A stretch of DNA of 64,000 nt from contig JAGXRK010000011.1 in NCBI GenBank assembly GCA_018335755.1, positions 155,885 to 219,884 of the forward strand, written 5' to 3'. The notes beneath the pieces were generated by a model. It searched no databases. It worked only from the letters and a program-made list of their open reading frames with translations, and was not told the origin of the DNA. A program made the position numbers and the translations under genes. Shown here in pieces: positions 43,201-50,946 of this stretch; the stretch's first letter is position 1; every line of letters begins with the position of its first letter. The DNA comes from Ignavibacterium sp. Lineage in GTDB: Bacteria > Bacteroidota > Ignavibacteria > Ignavibacteriales > Ignavibacteriaceae.

Positions 43201-44817
43201 CAGGGTGGTTTGTACTGGCAGGGCGGCCTTTACTGGCAGGGCGGTTTGTACTGGCAGGGTGGACTCTATTGGCAGGGCGGTTTGTACTGGCAGGGCGGCC
43301 TTTACTGGCAGGGTGGAAAAATGGAAGCGGGTCTTTATTGGCAGGGCAGTGAATATGGTTTAAAACTGGTTGCTCCGGGTAATGATAAAGATGACGATTC
43401 TAAATTGATTACTGAACAAAATTATAATAATCCTAATTTCTTCGTTTACGATGGAATTCCTGTAACACTTTTTGATATTGAACTTATTGATGGGTATAAC
43501 ACAACAGGCTCACCATTTAAGTTCTTCCGGATTAATAATCCCATTCAGGGAGGATGGACTGGTTATGTTCAAGAATTAATTGCTCCGGATAGTACCGAGC
43601 CTGTTCGCGTATATATTGCCCAGGAATCTGACAGATATATGCAGGTCAATTCAGACAAAGAGCGCTATTTAGTAGGTGAGCAGATAGTTCTTGAAGCAAG
43701 ATTGTACGAAGGCGGAGACGGCGGACAATTCTCCGATCATCAATTCACTACCGGTAATCCTATTGATGATGCGGTAGTAGTTGCCAAAATAACATTACCG
43801 AATGTAACAAGTCCTGATGATTATCCTGTTATTGTCTTAGAGAATCTTGGAGATGGTTTATACAGGGCAGTTTATCCGGCTGATGAAATCGGCAGCTACA
43901 ATTTTATAATTAATGCAACGGATGCTGCTAATGTTACCCCAAACAGTGATCCGAACGTAACTATTAACGAAAATTATTTAATCCGTGCCGAACATTCGGT
44001 TTATGTCAGCAATACTGTTATTCCAGAAGTATTCTCAGGAGGTAAATCTAAAATTCAACAGGCTCTGGCTTTGTTAAAATCAATTCCTCAGTCGACATTG
44101 ACATCAAGACAGAAGAATAGGCTAAACTCAGCAATCAGATCCATTGAAAACAATGCTTTAAAGAGCAGGAATTTTATTGATGAAAACAATCTTTCAAATT
44201 ATGGATTGCATTTCTATGATGCATTAAAATCTGCAGTAAATGAATTAACAGAATTAACCACCGTTCCAATAGCAATGAATCAAGTGCTCGAGGCGTACAG
44301 ATTGCTTTATGAAGGTTCCAGAATATTTGCAGAATATGCAATTGAGGCTGCTACTGCTAATTGTGTGGTTTCAAATTGTACTCAAATTCTTAACTCGGCA
44401 ACTTCTGAGTTAGGTAAAGCTCTTCGTGAGTTTGATAAAGAGAATATTGTTAATGTATTCAATCACTTAACAAATTCCTGGAAGTTCGCCCAGCAGGCGC
44501 TTGGAACTTCACTTAAAAAGGAAAATTTGGGTGATGATAATACAAATCTGCCGACCGAGTATGGAATCGAACAGAATTATCCAAATCCGTTTAATCCAAG
44601 TACCGAAATAAGATATCAATTACCTGAAAACAACTTTGTAACAATTGAAGTATTCGATATACTAGGCAGCAAAATTTCTACTCTTGTTAATGGAGAAATG
44701 GAAGCTGGTTATCACAGTGTCACCTGGAATGCAGGCGATCTTGCGAGTGGAGTATACTTCTATAAAATTCAGAGCGGATCATTTATTTCAACGAAGAAAC
44801 TCATGCTGCTGAAGTAA
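40213..44817 (+). CDS. Giant T9SS-exported multidomain metalloprotease
   Basis: 1534 residues. Domains in order: signal peptide; LamG/concanavalin-like (about 35-200); parallel beta-helix-like region (about 265-440); a matrixin-like protease with 'AAHEIGHFVGLKDL' (about 721-731), where the third zinc ligand position is Asp, as in snapalysin-type motifs; a vWA-like domain (about 797-960, 'DIVLVFDGSAN'); seven perfect LYWQGG-type units plus one degenerate copy (about 993-1045); Ig-like region; helical region (about 1280-1430); and a Por/T9SS sorting domain (about 1455-1534, 'NYPNPFNPSTEIRY...SGVYFYKIQ'). Exported across the outer membrane and probably attached or shed. Target proteins are unknown. 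Confidence 0.85.
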   Translation: MENPIYNNFIKIFLPIIFITSGMLFGQQSNNNAFVFNGETSILFVEDGQPVNPNAKQNSFQYFNQVNSTNNTITVQAWIYLLGDNPGVTMPVIYRSVEGGTTFSMYVKNNKAYFSVGNSVPVSTQEFPAFSWIHITGMYDGQNLKIYSSNTLMQSITTSPGNPYSSGTGLYVGKSEEGAFKGLIDEIRIWKIALSENFINGSGGNGNPAEPFPSVLRPNLAAQYSFTEITNNEYLSDLSDSLNHLRVENIDQIVPSKNLPFLVVNSISDLPDLLPGDGKADAGNGIVSFRSAIEEANALTGEQIIYFYIPGAGPHTIQPLSLLPAITDAVFIDAASQRGYNGSPAIVLDGTQSLETGLTFLSSGNSVKGISIKNFTGNGILMGDPSLASVQSNNNKIVNNKVSYNGAAGVAVKNGINNSILSNSIYANEAIGIDLWSFDGNGNLVAGINENDPIDADEGNNNLQNYPVLTDFYSGTTGTSIAGYLESAPNKTYNLQFFSNTPNPYQLDPREGEVLLGEKSVTTDINGFAEFQANIVIKSVNIADGHSVSATATDEYGNTSEFSMSITTEYDDGDHYLLNTTLGGIPLHWKEGKAKYSIAPSVVAKGYDSEIQQAYNTYSALDQLTFTRRFLPPDSTNENWAGDPDGVNNVVWMTPAQWVATDIPENVLAATRVRYNTLTGEMTDVDIAFNEVPYSFSLNTTFEWSTTGLMDNKFDVQNTAAHEIGHFVGLKDLYNPGDAGYILGIGMGAGNEEQTLYGRININEFSKRSLFDDGNSPRQKGDIAGIEEIYRYVNNSLADIVLVFDGSANFTSENVYNGFITSVNASIELVTKLRDGDRIAIVNSNTVGYALSSFTKESAIQFLSNMPPGGNGNLAERLHLAQTELSANGIPERKKEIILFSAGEEFSSPSLIDPNYSLPSFPVHTLGFESSFSGQDLMGWVANETKGDYFQIPDATEIANVVNVIWYRLLGMQVTYVSDPLSSVDIANALVKGLYWQGGLYWQGGLYWQGGLYWQGGLYWQGGLYWQGGLYWQGGKMEAGLYWQGSEYGLKLVAPGNDKDDDSKLITEQNYNNPNFFVYDGIPVTLFDIELIDGYNTTGSPFKFFRINNPIQGGWTGYVQELIAPDSTEPVRVYIAQESDRYMQVNSDKERYLVGEQIVLEARLYEGGDGGQFSDHQFTTGNPIDDAVVVAKITLPNVTSPDDYPVIVLENLGDGLYRAVYPADEIGSYNFIINATDAANVTPNSDPNVTINENYLIRAEHSVYVSNTVIPEVFSGGKSKIQQALALLKSIPQSTLTSRQKNRLNSAIRSIENNALKSRNFIDENNLSNYGLHFYDALKSAVNELTELTTVPIAMNQVLEAYRLLYEGSRIFAEYAIEAATANCVVSNCTQILNSATSELGKALREFDKENIVNVFNHLTNSWKFAQQALGTSLKKENLGDDNTNLPTEYGIEQNYPNPFNPSTEIRYQLPENNFVTIEVFDILGSKISTLVNGEMEAGYHSVTWNAGDLASGVYFYKIQSGSFISTKKLMLLK
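43189..43347 (+). repeat. 18-base coding tandem repeat (GLYWQG units)
   Basis: Seven consecutive 18-base units (43189-43314) each coding GLYWQG, and an eighth degenerate unit at 43330-43347 (GLYWQGS). Synonymous codons show a higher-order pattern: units 1-3 and 5-7 have the same codon choices (ctc-tat, ttg-tac, ctt-tac), separated by unit 4, which points to a 72-base duplication. Such arrays change copy number readily. Confidence 0.95.
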
Positions 44818-44861
44818 TTTTCAAATAGTACTTCGATTGCGGAGACTCTATTTTCGTTTAA

Positions 44862-44892
44862 GATACGCATTGAATTCTGTTCTTTGCGTATC
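44862..44892 (+). terminator. Probable terminator after the metalloprotease gene
   Basis: GATACGCA / TGCGTATC, a perfect 8-base stem with a 15-base loop, followed by 'gttatttta'. It ends the metalloprotease transcript and lies just before the next gene, excluding a TTG at 44884 as that gene's start. Confidence 0.55.
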
Positions 44893-44931
44893 GTTATTTT
44901 AAATAATTCACGAACATTTATAACAAGGTCA

Positions 44932-47900
44932 ATGATTAAAAAGTATTCTATTCTAATTATTGTTTTTATTTTGTTGCCCGCCTTAAGCAGTGCTCAAAAT
45001 AATGTGGCTTTCAATCATCTTACCGTTCAAAACGGACTTTCACAAAGTGCGGTTACCTGCATTCTGCAGGATAGAAATGGATTTATGTGGTTTGGCACTC
45101 AGGACGGATTAAACAGATATGATGGGTATAATTTTAAAATATTCAAAAATATTGCAGACGATCCGAAAAGCTTATCCGATAATTTCATTTTTTCGATTTA
45201 TGAAGAAAATTCCGGCGACCTTATTATAGAAACTCAATCAGGGAAACTGAACAAATACGAGCCGCTAACCGAATCTTTCACAATTATCTCATCTGATAGT
45301 ATTGATCTGCGAGCTTCTAAAAGAAATTCTGTTCTTGCATTTTATTATGACAGAGGTAATATTGAATGGTCAGGAGGGTTGAGCAGAGAAACCGGATTGA
45401 AGATGGAGAATAAAACTTCAGGGGAAGTTAAAAACTTTCTAAATGATCCTGCTGATAAGTTCAGCTTGAGTGATAATAAAGTTTATTCCATTCTCAGGGA
45501 TAAAAACGGAAACCTTTGGGTTGGTACTTTCAACGGACTTAATAAATTAGATGAAAAGACAGGAAGGTTCTTTCAATATAAAAATAATCCAAATGATCGG
45601 AACAGCATAAGTGATAACTGGGTCTGGCCGATGTTCGAGGACTCCAAAGGAAATTTGTGGATAGGTACTGTACGGGGCGGATTAAATAAGTTTGATCCTC
45701 ATACTGCTGTTTTTACCAGTTACAAAAATGATCCGGCTAATCCTAAAAGTATAAATGAAAATTTCATCTTTTCAATCTATGAAGATCGCAGCGGTTTAAT
45801 ATGGGTCGGCACTAATACAGGCGGAGTGAATTACTTCAATCCTGCTGCGCAGGTATTCGAACACTTCTATAATATTCCCGATCAGGAAAATACTTTAGCA
45901 GATAATTCTGTAATGTCTTTGCATGTTGATAGAAAAGGAATATACTGGATCGGAACTCGTAATGGCGGTTTGGATAAATTCGATTATCAGCAGAAAAAGT
46001 TTACCAATTATTCTCATAGTCCGTTAAACAAAAACAGTCTGATTAACAATTCAGTTTCGGTGATATATGAAGACAGATCAGGGCTTTTATGGCTTGGTAC
46101 CTTTAACAGTGGTTTAAATTCTTTTAATCCCCAGACAAATATATTTACGGCCTATGTTCACAATCCGGCTGATTCAAATACTATTACTGACAACCGGATA
46201 TATTCAATTATTGAAGACAAAGATGGAATAATCTGGATTGGTACTTATGGAGGGGGTTTAAATAAATTAGAAAAAGAAAGCGGGAGAGTAACAAATTATC
46301 AGGCAGATGAAAATGACTCAACATCCATTAGTTCAAATAGTGTATGGTCTGTTGTAGAAGATGATGCAGGAAAACTCTGGATAGGAACATTCGGCGGCGG
46401 TATAAATGTATTTGATAAATCATCCCAAACTTTTACTCATTTTAGAAATAATCAGGATGATCCGGGCAGTCTTATTGATGATAGCATTATCAGAGTTTTC
46501 AAAGACACAAAAGGTAATTTGTGGTTTGGAACTACAAAGGGATTAAGCCGCTATTTACCTGAAAGCAGAAAATTTAAATCTTACAGCGAGAAGGATGGAC
46601 TAGCAAATAATTTTGTTTACGGAATTCTTGAAGACGATAAAGGCAATCTATGGCTGAGTACAAATAACGGAATTTCAAAGTTTAATCCGGTAAATGAAAC
46701 ATTCAAAAATTATTATGTAGAAGATGGTCTGCAGAATAATGAATTCAATCAAAATGCCTTTGCAAAAGATTTTAAAACCGGGAATCTTTTGTTCGGCGGG
46801 GTAAATGGCTTCAATGTTTTTAATCCCGAAAATGTGAAGGGGAATACTTACATTCCGCGGATTTCATTTACAAATTATATCAGATATAATACTGATGACG
46901 AGGAAGGCAAACCGATTTTTGAAAAAGGAATTTCGGAAACAGATGAGATTTCACTTACTTATAAAGATAATATAGTAACTTTTGAATTTGCTGCATTCAG
47001 CTTCTATAACAACTTCAAGAATCAGTATCGTTATAAACTTGAGGGATTCAATGAAAACTGGATACAATTAGGTAGTAACAATAAAGTTACTTTCACTAAT
47101 CTCTCTCCGGGTGATTATGTCTTAAGAGTTATCGGATCAAACAATGATGGAGTTTGGAATGACGAAGGAGCGTCATTATTGATTCAGGTTTCACCTCCCT
47201 GGTGGAAAACCAATATTGCATACGCAACTTATTTCATAATATTTTTCGGAATTCTATATGGCCTAAGGCGATATGAGATCAACCGCCGTGAACAAAAAGC
47301 ACAGATAAGAGAATCCGCATTGCGTATCAAAGCAACTGAGGCTGAGAAACGAGCTTTAGAAATTGAGAATGAAAGAAAGACCAAAGAACTAGAAGAAGCA
47401 CGACAACTTCAGTTATCAATGCTTCCTAAAAAACTACCTGAGCTGCCGAATTTTGAAATTGCCGCTTTTATGAGGACTGCAACAGAAGTGGGCGGAGATT
47501 ATTACGATTTCAGGGTTAACGAAAACGGACAACTATATGTAGCATTCGGTGATGCAACCGGACACGGGCTGCAAGCCGGAACAATGGTTACATTAATGAA
47601 AGGATTTTTTACTTCCGATTCTTCAAAACTTGGTATGCAGGAGTTTATGAATCACTGCAGCAGGATGATAAAGGAAATTGAACTTGGAAGAATTCTAATG
47701 TCATTCAGTTATTTAAAATTTGAAAATAACAAAGTGCATATTACAAGTGCCGGAATGCCGCCAGTTTTCTATTATAATTCAAAAAGCAAAGAAATTGAGG
47801 AAATTATTATTCAGGGGATGCCGCTTGGTGCTATGAAAAATTTTCCTTACAAGGTTATTGAAAAGGAAATTAACAGCGGAGATACGATTCTATTGCTCTC

Positions 47901-48093
47901 TGATGGATTGCCTGAACAAATGAATTCGAAGGAAGAAATGTTTGACTATGAAAGAGTGAAGAACAGCTTTCTTAGTTCAATCCTGAATGACCCGGATGAA
48001 ATAATAAACAATCTTGTTAAAGCCGGCGATGGATGGATGAATGGAACAATGCAGGAAGATGATATCACTTTTACTGTTATAAAAGTAAAATAG
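44932..48093 (+). CDS. Periplasmic propeller sensor with cytoplasmic SpoIIE phosphatase (1)
   Basis: 1053 residues from the ATG at 44932 (AAGG upstream). Signal peptide, then a two-component-regulator propeller (about 25-660) built from repeats such as 'GNLWIGTVRGGLNKFDP' and 'GLIWVGTNTGGVNYFNP'; a Y_Y_Y beta-sandwich (about 665-760); one membrane helix (about 761-782); a coiled coil; and a PP2C-like SpoIIE phosphatase (about 823-1053) with 'EVGGDYYDF', 'FGDATGHGLQAGTMV' and 'LLLSDGLPE' metal-binding aspartates. In place of the usual histidine kinase the output is a Ser/Thr phosphatase, so the extracellular signal would dephosphorylate an STAS antagonist. Ligand unknown. Confidence 0.9.
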   Translation: MIKKYSILIIVFILLPALSSAQNNVAFNHLTVQNGLSQSAVTCILQDRNGFMWFGTQDGLNRYDGYNFKIFKNIADDPKSLSDNFIFSIYEENSGDLIIETQSGKLNKYEPLTESFTIISSDSIDLRASKRNSVLAFYYDRGNIEWSGGLSRETGLKMENKTSGEVKNFLNDPADKFSLSDNKVYSILRDKNGNLWVGTFNGLNKLDEKTGRFFQYKNNPNDRNSISDNWVWPMFEDSKGNLWIGTVRGGLNKFDPHTAVFTSYKNDPANPKSINENFIFSIYEDRSGLIWVGTNTGGVNYFNPAAQVFEHFYNIPDQENTLADNSVMSLHVDRKGIYWIGTRNGGLDKFDYQQKKFTNYSHSPLNKNSLINNSVSVIYEDRSGLLWLGTFNSGLNSFNPQTNIFTAYVHNPADSNTITDNRIYSIIEDKDGIIWIGTYGGGLNKLEKESGRVTNYQADENDSTSISSNSVWSVVEDDAGKLWIGTFGGGINVFDKSSQTFTHFRNNQDDPGSLIDDSIIRVFKDTKGNLWFGTTKGLSRYLPESRKFKSYSEKDGLANNFVYGILEDDKGNLWLSTNNGISKFNPVNETFKNYYVEDGLQNNEFNQNAFAKDFKTGNLLFGGVNGFNVFNPENVKGNTYIPRISFTNYIRYNTDDEEGKPIFEKGISETDEISLTYKDNIVTFEFAAFSFYNNFKNQYRYKLEGFNENWIQLGSNNKVTFTNLSPGDYVLRVIGSNNDGVWNDEGASLLIQVSPPWWKTNIAYATYFIIFFGILYGLRRYEINRREQKAQIRESALRIKATEAEKRALEIENERKTKELEEARQLQLSMLPKKLPELPNFEIAAFMRTATEVGGDYYDFRVNENGQLYVAFGDATGHGLQAGTMVTLMKGFFTSDSSKLGMQEFMNHCSRMIKEIELGRILMSFSYLKFENNKVHITSAGMPPVFYYNSKSKEIEEIIIQGMPLGAMKNFPYKVIEKEINSGDTILLLSDGLPEQMNSKEEMFDYERVKNSFLSSILNDPDEIINNLVKAGDGWMNGTMQEDDITFTVIKVK

Positions 48094-48250
48094 TATTCGT
48101 TTACTTTGGCAAAGATTAACTAAATCAATAGAATAGATATATAGTCTTTATCTTTTATGCATATAATTCTAAAAGTGTTATATTAACTATAGAACTCAAA
48201 CGGGTGTTTTGATAATTGTAATAACTTAAAATTTTTTAGAAAGTAACTTA

Positions 48251-48667
48251 ATGGATTCACCTATTAAACTGGAGTTAAAACTGCCTAATATACCGGATAT
48301 TGAATTAGTTGCAGTTGAAAGTTTGCTTCTTATGGGCAAACATTTTGGTATTTCCGGTAATAAAGTCGACGAAGCCAAAATTGTTGTAACCGAGGCTATT
48401 ATAAACGGACTGGAACATTCCGGCGATAAAAATCCTTATGTAAATGTTGAGTTTACTATGGATAAAGAAAAACTAATTATTCTGGTAACCGATTATGGAA
48501 CTGGGTTTGAACCGGATAGTGTTGAAGATCCTAATATCGGTGAGAAGATTCATAGTTCACATAAACGCGGCTGGGGACTTAAACTAATGAAGTCTATGTC
48601 TGATGATCTTATAATCGAATCGGGCGCTAACGGTACAAGAATAACAATTATTAAGAATTTAATTTAA
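48251..48667 (+). CDS. RsbW-like anti-sigma serine kinase
   Basis: 138 residues, GHKL-type ATPase: N-box '[12 protein letters not shown]' (about 46-57), G1 '[11 protein letters not shown]' and G2-like '[11 protein letters not shown]'. Stand-alone proteins of this form phosphorylate an STAS partner and bind a sigma factor or another target. The STAS gene follows after 13 bases, which supports the classic RsbW-RsbV arrangement. No sigma factor is adjacent, so the final target may be something else. Confidence 0.88.
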   Translation: MDSPIKLELKLPNIPDIELVAVESLLLMGKHFGISGNKVDEAKIVVTEAIINGLEHSGDKNPYVNVEFTMDKEKLIILVTDYGTGFEPDSVEDPNIGEKIHSSHKRGWGLKLMKSMSDDLIIESGANGTRITIIKNLI

Positions 48668-48680
48668 GCGGAGAAATTTA

Positions 48681-49016
48681 ATGAGCACAGAATTTAATTT
48701 AGTTTCTGAATTACACGATAAAAGTTTAGTAATTAAAACAGAGGGATACATTAACAGTGCCGGCGGCGAAAAGATTGTCCATGAGTTCTCAAAACACAGT
48801 GATATAAATAAACTAATACTGAATCTTGAGAATTCAAAAGTTGTTAACTCAATAGGCATTTCCCACTTGATTGAAATCATTGAAAAACTGAATCAATCTA
48901 ACGGCAAGCTGGTTTTTACTAATCTCGATCCTACAATAGAAAAAACGTTTTCTATAATGGGACTGTTTCAATTTGCAGACAAAGCTGATACAGTTGAGTC
49001 TGCACTGAAGGGCTGA
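48681..49016 (+). CDS. STAS-domain anti-sigma factor antagonist (RsbV-like)
   Basis: 111 residues, complete STAS domain: 'SLVIKTEGYINSAGGEKIVHEF' and 'KLILNLENSKVVNSIGISHLIEI'. Ser57 in 'VNSIGIS' occupies the phosphorylation site of RsbV/SpoIIAA. When dephosphorylated it would sequester the RsbW-like kinase. Good ribosome binding site (GGAG) before the ATG. The several SpoIIE phosphatases around it are the natural candidates to dephosphorylate it. Confidence 0.9.
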   Translation: MSTEFNLVSELHDKSLVIKTEGYINSAGGEKIVHEFSKHSDINKLILNLENSKVVNSIGISHLIEIIEKLNQSNGKLVFTNLDPTIEKTFSIMGLFQFADKADTVESALKG

Positions 49017-49083
49017 TTAATTCATCTTACTTTTGCTTTGAGCGGCACAAGTAATTAACCATTCTATTAAACTATTTGAAGCA

Positions 49084-50691
49084 TTGGATAATAATAACCT
49101 TGTAGAAAAACTTGCAGTGCAGGTTGAGTCATTCCAGGAAGGATTTGAAATACTTTCTAAGTCCTTAACTTTTATTGAAATGGTGAAAAGTTTTCTCCAC
49201 ATAATTCGGGGAAATTTTATCATCACTGAAATTTATTCATTTCATAAACTTGCGAGTGATTCTAAGTGGAATAATATATCATTAAAGAAAATTCCGGATC
49301 AGTCATATTTATCATGCCTTGTTGATTCGGATAATCCTTCAATTAAATATTTTGAGGATCTTCAAATTAAAGTATCAATCAACCTTCCGCTTGCAGATAA
49401 ATCATATCTTGGAATTCTTATCGGACCAAAATTCGATAAATCGAAGTTTACTGATCTTGATAAAATCACTTTACAAATTTTATTGCAAGTGTTTGACAGT
49501 GCTTTTAAATCATTCTTAAACAGACAAAAAGAGAAAGCACTTGTATTCGAATTAAATGAAAAAGTTTTACATTTAAATAATTTGATTGACACCGGTATTG
49601 AAATCTCAAGATATAATAAAAGAAGAGTTCTATATGATATTGCTTTGGAACGCATTACTTCTCTAACTAATGCATCATCTGCTTTAATTGAAATCGTAAA
49701 AAAATCACAGGGGATTGTTAAGAAGTATATTACTTTTCCAACTGGAGTTGAACCAGATAAAATTTTAAATAGTAAACTTAAAATTCATTCCTCATTTGAA
49801 CATCAGGATCGTAGTTACACTTTTGTTCTTTCAGAAAAAGAAACCAGGCATAGTACTACGTCCTTTACTGAACTAGACCAGATGCTTCTTGATTCAATTT
49901 CCAGGCAAGTTTCAGTTTCACTGGAGAATGAATATCTGCATAAGCAGGCACTGGAAAAAGAAAAAATTGAGCAGGAATTAAATGTTGCAGCTTCAATTCA
50001 ACAGAAAATTCTTCCGGAATCACTTCCCGAAATTAAAGGTTATGATCTGGCCGGAATAAACATTCCTTCACGTGAGGTTGGAGGTGACTATTACGATTGT
50101 TTTGATTTAAGTAAAGGTAAATTTGCTTTAATCATTGCTGATGTTGCTGGAAAAGGAATAGGGGCAGCACTTTTAGTTAGCACATTGAATGCGGCTTTAA
50201 ATTCTTATTTGCAGTTTGATATTCCGTTAACTGAAATGGCCGAAAGACTAAATAAACTAATTTATAAATCTTCGCCCTCCGATAAGTATATCACTTTCTT
50301 CATCGCAGTTCTGGATTCAATTTCAGGCGAACTTGATATTGTAAATGCGGGACATAATCCGATTTTCTTATTGCGGAAAGATGGTAATATGGAAAAACTT
50401 GATGCCGGTGGTGTTGGACTTGGTATGCTTGATTTCGGACTGCCGTTTGAAGGTCAGAAAATTGTTATGAATTCCGGTGATAAATTATTCTTGTATACAG
50501 ATGGAATTCCTGAAGCAATGAATGATAAAGAAGAAGAATACTCCGATGAGGAGATGATAAATTTTCTTAAAACAAATTCTGAAAAATCATCAATAGATTT
50601 TATTGATTCACTTGTTAAAAGTGTTAAAGACTTTGCGGGTTCTGCACAGCAAAGCGATGATATTACAGCTCTGATGCTTAAACGAAACTAA
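49084..50691 (+). CDS. GAF-like/SpoIIE serine phosphatase (cytoplasmic)
   Basis: About 535 residues. The start is uncertain: a TTG at 49084 is used here; the frame is open back to 49042 and the first ATG is 33 codons later. The N-terminal 290 residues look like one or two GAF-type sensor domains without membrane segments, then a linker 'EQELNVAASIQQKILPESLPEI' and the SpoIIE PP2C domain (about 310-535) with 'EVGGDYYDCFD', 'ADVAGKGIGAALL' and 'FLYTDGIPEAMN'. It follows the RsbW-RsbV pair and is the cytosolic phosphatase of that set, an RsbU analogue. Confidence 0.85.
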   Translation: MDNNNLVEKLAVQVESFQEGFEILSKSLTFIEMVKSFLHIIRGNFIITEIYSFHKLASDSKWNNISLKKIPDQSYLSCLVDSDNPSIKYFEDLQIKVSINLPLADKSYLGILIGPKFDKSKFTDLDKITLQILLQVFDSAFKSFLNRQKEKALVFELNEKVLHLNNLIDTGIEISRYNKRRVLYDIALERITSLTNASSALIEIVKKSQGIVKKYITFPTGVEPDKILNSKLKIHSSFEHQDRSYTFVLSEKETRHSTTSFTELDQMLLDSISRQVSVSLENEYLHKQALEKEKIEQELNVAASIQQKILPESLPEIKGYDLAGINIPSREVGGDYYDCFDLSKGKFALIIADVAGKGIGAALLVSTLNAALNSYLQFDIPLTEMAERLNKLIYKSSPSDKYITFFIAVLDSISGELDIVNAGHNPIFLLRKDGNMEKLDAGGVGLGMLDFGLPFEGQKIVMNSGDKLFLYTDGIPEAMNDKEEEYSDEEMINFLKTNSEKSSIDFIDSLVKSVKDFAGSAQQSDDITALMLKRN

Positions 50692-50703
50692 ATCTTTCTT
50701 TAA

Positions 50704-50800
50704 ACCCTAAATTGAATTTGCGATTGAGCCTTCCTTTAGGGTGAAAATATATAGGTATTAATATTGACATTTCTACTCCCAGCCTGTAGGGTAGAAATAT
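50704..50800. repeat. Palindromic, partly duplicated intergenic repeat
   Basis: Two direct copies of a 14-base motif, tagggtgaaaatat (50737-50750) and tagggtagaaatat (50787-50800), exactly 50 bases apart. The first has an inverted partner accctaaa (50704-50711); the second forms a perfect 8-base hairpin with ATTTCTAC (50769-50776). This resembles the dispersed palindromic elements of Bacteroidota-like genomes. The remaining gap before the next gene holds no frame. Confidence 0.5.
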
Positions 50801-50946
50801 TTATTTGTTATCGGAGCTCTTCTATTGTCTGTAAAGCTTTTACGAAGGTTGGAAGAGTTTAATAAACTCAACTAATGGCCTATATCAACAAAGTATTAGT
50901 TGATTAAAAAACATTACTTATTAATAAAAAATTAATTGGACTTGCT

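Noticed and set aside
49017..49226. Minus-strand frame across the start of the GAF-like phosphatase gene
   Set aside because: It contradicts the strong plus-strand operon and has no ribosome binding site.
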